Source of the DNA: Flavobacteriales bacterium UBA6772
Lineage (GTDB): Bacteria; Bacteroidota; Bacteroidia; Flavobacteriales; UBA7430
Direction: 5' to 3'
Length of the DNA: 7,923 bases
Assembly: GCA_002453265.1 (NCBI GenBank)
Contig: DKGK01000082.1
Span: 1 to 7,923 of the forward strand
The notes beneath the pieces are model-generated. The model searched no databases. It was not told where the DNA came from and worked only from the letters and a program-made list of their open reading frames with translations. Shown here one piece after another: positions 6,803 to 7,923 of the stretch. The position numbers and the translations under genes were made by a program. The first letter of the stretch is position 1; each line of letters opens with the position of its first letter.

Positions 6803-7567
6803 ATGAATTTTAGTTTACCTCACATCCCTACGAGAATTACTAAACCCAGAGAAGAAGGCCTTACAATGGTTATGGACAAAGGGCTTAGTATTAACGAAGC
6901 AAAAAACATGCTGGCAGCATCATCTAAACATATAGATATTGTAAAACTTGGTTTTGGTACAGCATATTTAACTGAAAATTTAGCAGAAAAAATAAAGCTC
7001 TATTCTGATGCAGGTTTAAAAGTCTATTTCGGTGGTACACTTTTCGAAGCTTTTATTGCTAGAGATATGTTTGATGAATTTGTTGAACTTGTAGAAAAAT
7101 ACAACCTCAATACAGTCGAAGTTTCTGATGGTTCGCTAGAAATAGACCATGATAAAAAATGCGAGTACATAAGAATACTTTCTAAAAAAGTAACAGTACT
7201 TTCTGAAATTGGTTCTAAAAGCGCTGATGTGTTAATTCCTCCTTATAAGTGGATACAAATGATGGAAAAGGAACTTGCTGCAGGTTCGTGGAAAGTTATT
7301 GCAGAAGCCAGAGAAGGCGGAAACGTAGGAATTTGCACTGGCACTGGAGAAGTTCGCTCTGACTTAATTGAAGAAATATTAACAACAATACCTAGTGATA
7401 AAATTCTTTGGGAAGCGCCACAAAAGTCTCAACAAGTTTGGTTTATAAAACTAATGGGTGCTAATGTGAACCTTGGAAATATTGCTCCAAATGAAGTTAT
7501 TCCTTTAGAATGTTTACGTTTAGGCTTAAGAGGAGATACCTTTTTTGACTTTTTACCAAAAGAATAA
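6803..7567 (+). CDS. Phosphosulfolactate synthase (ComA) family protein
   Basis: A 254-residue TIM-barrel protein of the ComA family. In methanogens ComA joins sulfite to phosphoenolpyruvate, giving (2R)-3-phosphosulfolactate, the first step to coenzyme M; Bacillus YitD and the plant heat-stress protein HSA32 are relatives. Family-like blocks are present throughout: KPREEGLTMVMDKGLS (14-29), DIVKLGFGTAYL (45-56), YFGGTLFEAF (75-84), VEVSDGSLEI (105-114), LSEIGSK (133-139), VIAEAREGGNVGICTGTGEVR (165-185), WEAPQKSQQVWFIKLMGANVN (203-223) and ECLRLGLRGDT (236-246). Length matches the family and nothing looks degraded. Bacteroidota do not make coenzyme M, and no ComB phosphatase or ComC dehydrogenase is in the window, so the in vivo product is open: sulfolactate or another sulfonate is possible, as is a different reaction. 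It follows the TPR gene by 5 bp, and its TAA overlaps the rhodanese ATG. Confidence 0.88.
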   Translation: MNFSLPHIPTRITKPREEGLTMVMDKGLSINEAKNMLAASSKHIDIVKLGFGTAYLTENLAEKIKLYSDAGLKVYFGGTLFEAFIARDMFDEFVELVEKYNLNTVEVSDGSLEIDHDKKCEYIRILSKKVTVLSEIGSKSADVLIPPYKWIQMMEKELAAGSWKVIAEAREGGNVGICTGTGEVRSDLIEEILTTIPSDKILWEAPQKSQQVWFIKLMGANVNLGNIAPNEVIPLECLRLGLRGDTFFDFLPKE

Positions 7568-7860
7568 TGAAATTCATAAGTCCTATAGAACTCAGCGAAA
7601 AACTGAGAGACAAGGAAGACATTCAGCTTATTGACGTCAGAGAATCCTACGAATTTGAAGATGGATCTATTGGAGGTATAAACATACCACTAGACGAGAT
7701 GATGACTTCTGTTGATAGAATTTCAACGAGTAAAGACGTTATTATTTATTGTAGATCTGGTAACAGATCAGCTGCAATAATTTATATGCTCGAAAAAAAA
7801 CTTAAGCTCAACAATTTGTACAACTTAGAGAGAGGTTATACCGCTTACTTAGAACTATAA
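7567..7860 (+). CDS. Single-domain rhodanese-like protein
   Basis: A 97-residue one-domain rhodanese (GlpE/PspE size), cytoplasmic with no signal peptide. LIDVRESYEFE (21-31) is the conserved first motif, and CRSGNRS (62-68) is the active-site loop with persulfide-forming C62; NLERGY (87-92) is the usual C-terminal element. Such enzymes move sulfane sulfur, for example from thiosulfate, releasing sulfite. The usual GHIPGAxNIP stretch is GSIGGINIP here (33-41), lacking the His and Pro. The ATG shares its A with the TAA stop of the ComA-like gene (TAATG), so translation is probably coupled. Sulfite release could feed a ComA-type reaction, but this is inference from gene order. The next gene starts one base after its stop. 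Confidence 0.92.
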   Translation: MKFISPIELSEKLRDKEDIQLIDVRESYEFEDGSIGGINIPLDEMMTSVDRISTSKDVIIYCRSGNRSAAIIYMLEKKLKLNNLYNLERGYTAYLEL

Positions 7861-7861
7861 T

Positions 7862-7923
7862 ATGTCTGCAAGAACAAAAATAGACTATCTTTTAGTGGCA
7901 CTAAAAGGCTTTACTATGGGAGC
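7862..7923 (+). CDS. DUF368 / PopT-like membrane protein, 5' end only
   Basis: An open frame starts with ATG one base after the rhodanese stop and runs off the window after 20 codons. The visible residues are MSARTKIDYLLVALKGFTMG. The LKGFTMG(A) ending matches how DUF368 proteins open, just before their conserved ADVVPGVSGGT motif. DUF368 members (PopT) are inner-membrane proteins that return undecaprenyl phosphate to the cytosolic face for reuse in cell-wall synthesis. The call rests on a short stretch plus my recollection that ComA-family and DUF368 genes are often neighbours in Flavobacteriia; the membrane segments and the diagnostic motif lie outside the window. Confidence 0.72.
   Translation, partial: MSARTKIDYLLVALKGFTMG

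Overview
The window is AT-rich chromosomal DNA from a member of the Bacteroidota, most likely Flavobacteriia or a close relative. Three things point there: the single-chain fused E1 alpha-beta 2-oxoacid dehydrogenase, which is typical of that phylum; TAnnTTTG boxes, the Bacteroidota -7 promoter element, just upstream of several genes; and start codons with A/T-rich leaders and no clear Shine-Dalgarno sequence. There is no sign of phage, transposon, CRISPR, tRNA or rRNA. Coding density is high and the only sizeable gene-free stretch is the 236-bp divergent intergenic region at 5173-5408.

Left part (1-5172), minus strand: three genes read leftward from the divergent promoter region. First is a phosphohexomutase of the GlmM/phosphomannomutase family (5172 to 3793). 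Next, after 48 bp, is an IscS/NifS-type cysteine desulfurase (3744 to 2611). After 79 bp containing its own -7 box comes the fused E1 of a 2-oxoacid dehydrogenase complex (2531 to 126). A strong, symmetric intrinsic terminator (76-108) closes the unit. Positions 1-75 hold no recognisable gene.

Right part (5409-7923), plus strand: a tightly packed operon that runs off the window. It encodes a cytoplasmic TPR solenoid protein (5409-6797), a ComA/phosphosulfolactate synthase-family TIM-barrel protein (6803-7567), a one-domain rhodanese (7567-7860, start codon overlapping the preceding stop), and the first 20 codons of a protein that looks like DUF368/PopT, the undecaprenyl-phosphate translocase family (7862 to beyond 7923).

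How the genes may work together (inference): GlmM feeds UDP-GlcNAc and so peptidoglycan, and a DUF368 protein would recycle the lipid carrier for the same pathway, so cell-envelope synthesis lies on both sides of the divergent promoter. Sulfur chemistry also recurs: cysteine desulfurase and rhodanese handle sulfane sulfur, and the reaction known for ComA proteins consumes sulfite, which rhodanese can release from thiosulfate. The most interesting candidate for something undescribed is therefore the TPR / ComA-like / rhodanese / DUF368 operon, whose product in a non-methanogen is unknown to me. The rest looks like housekeeping metabolism, with one neat detail: the thiamine-diphosphate metal-binding motif of the E1 appears to have its Asp and Asn ligands swapped.
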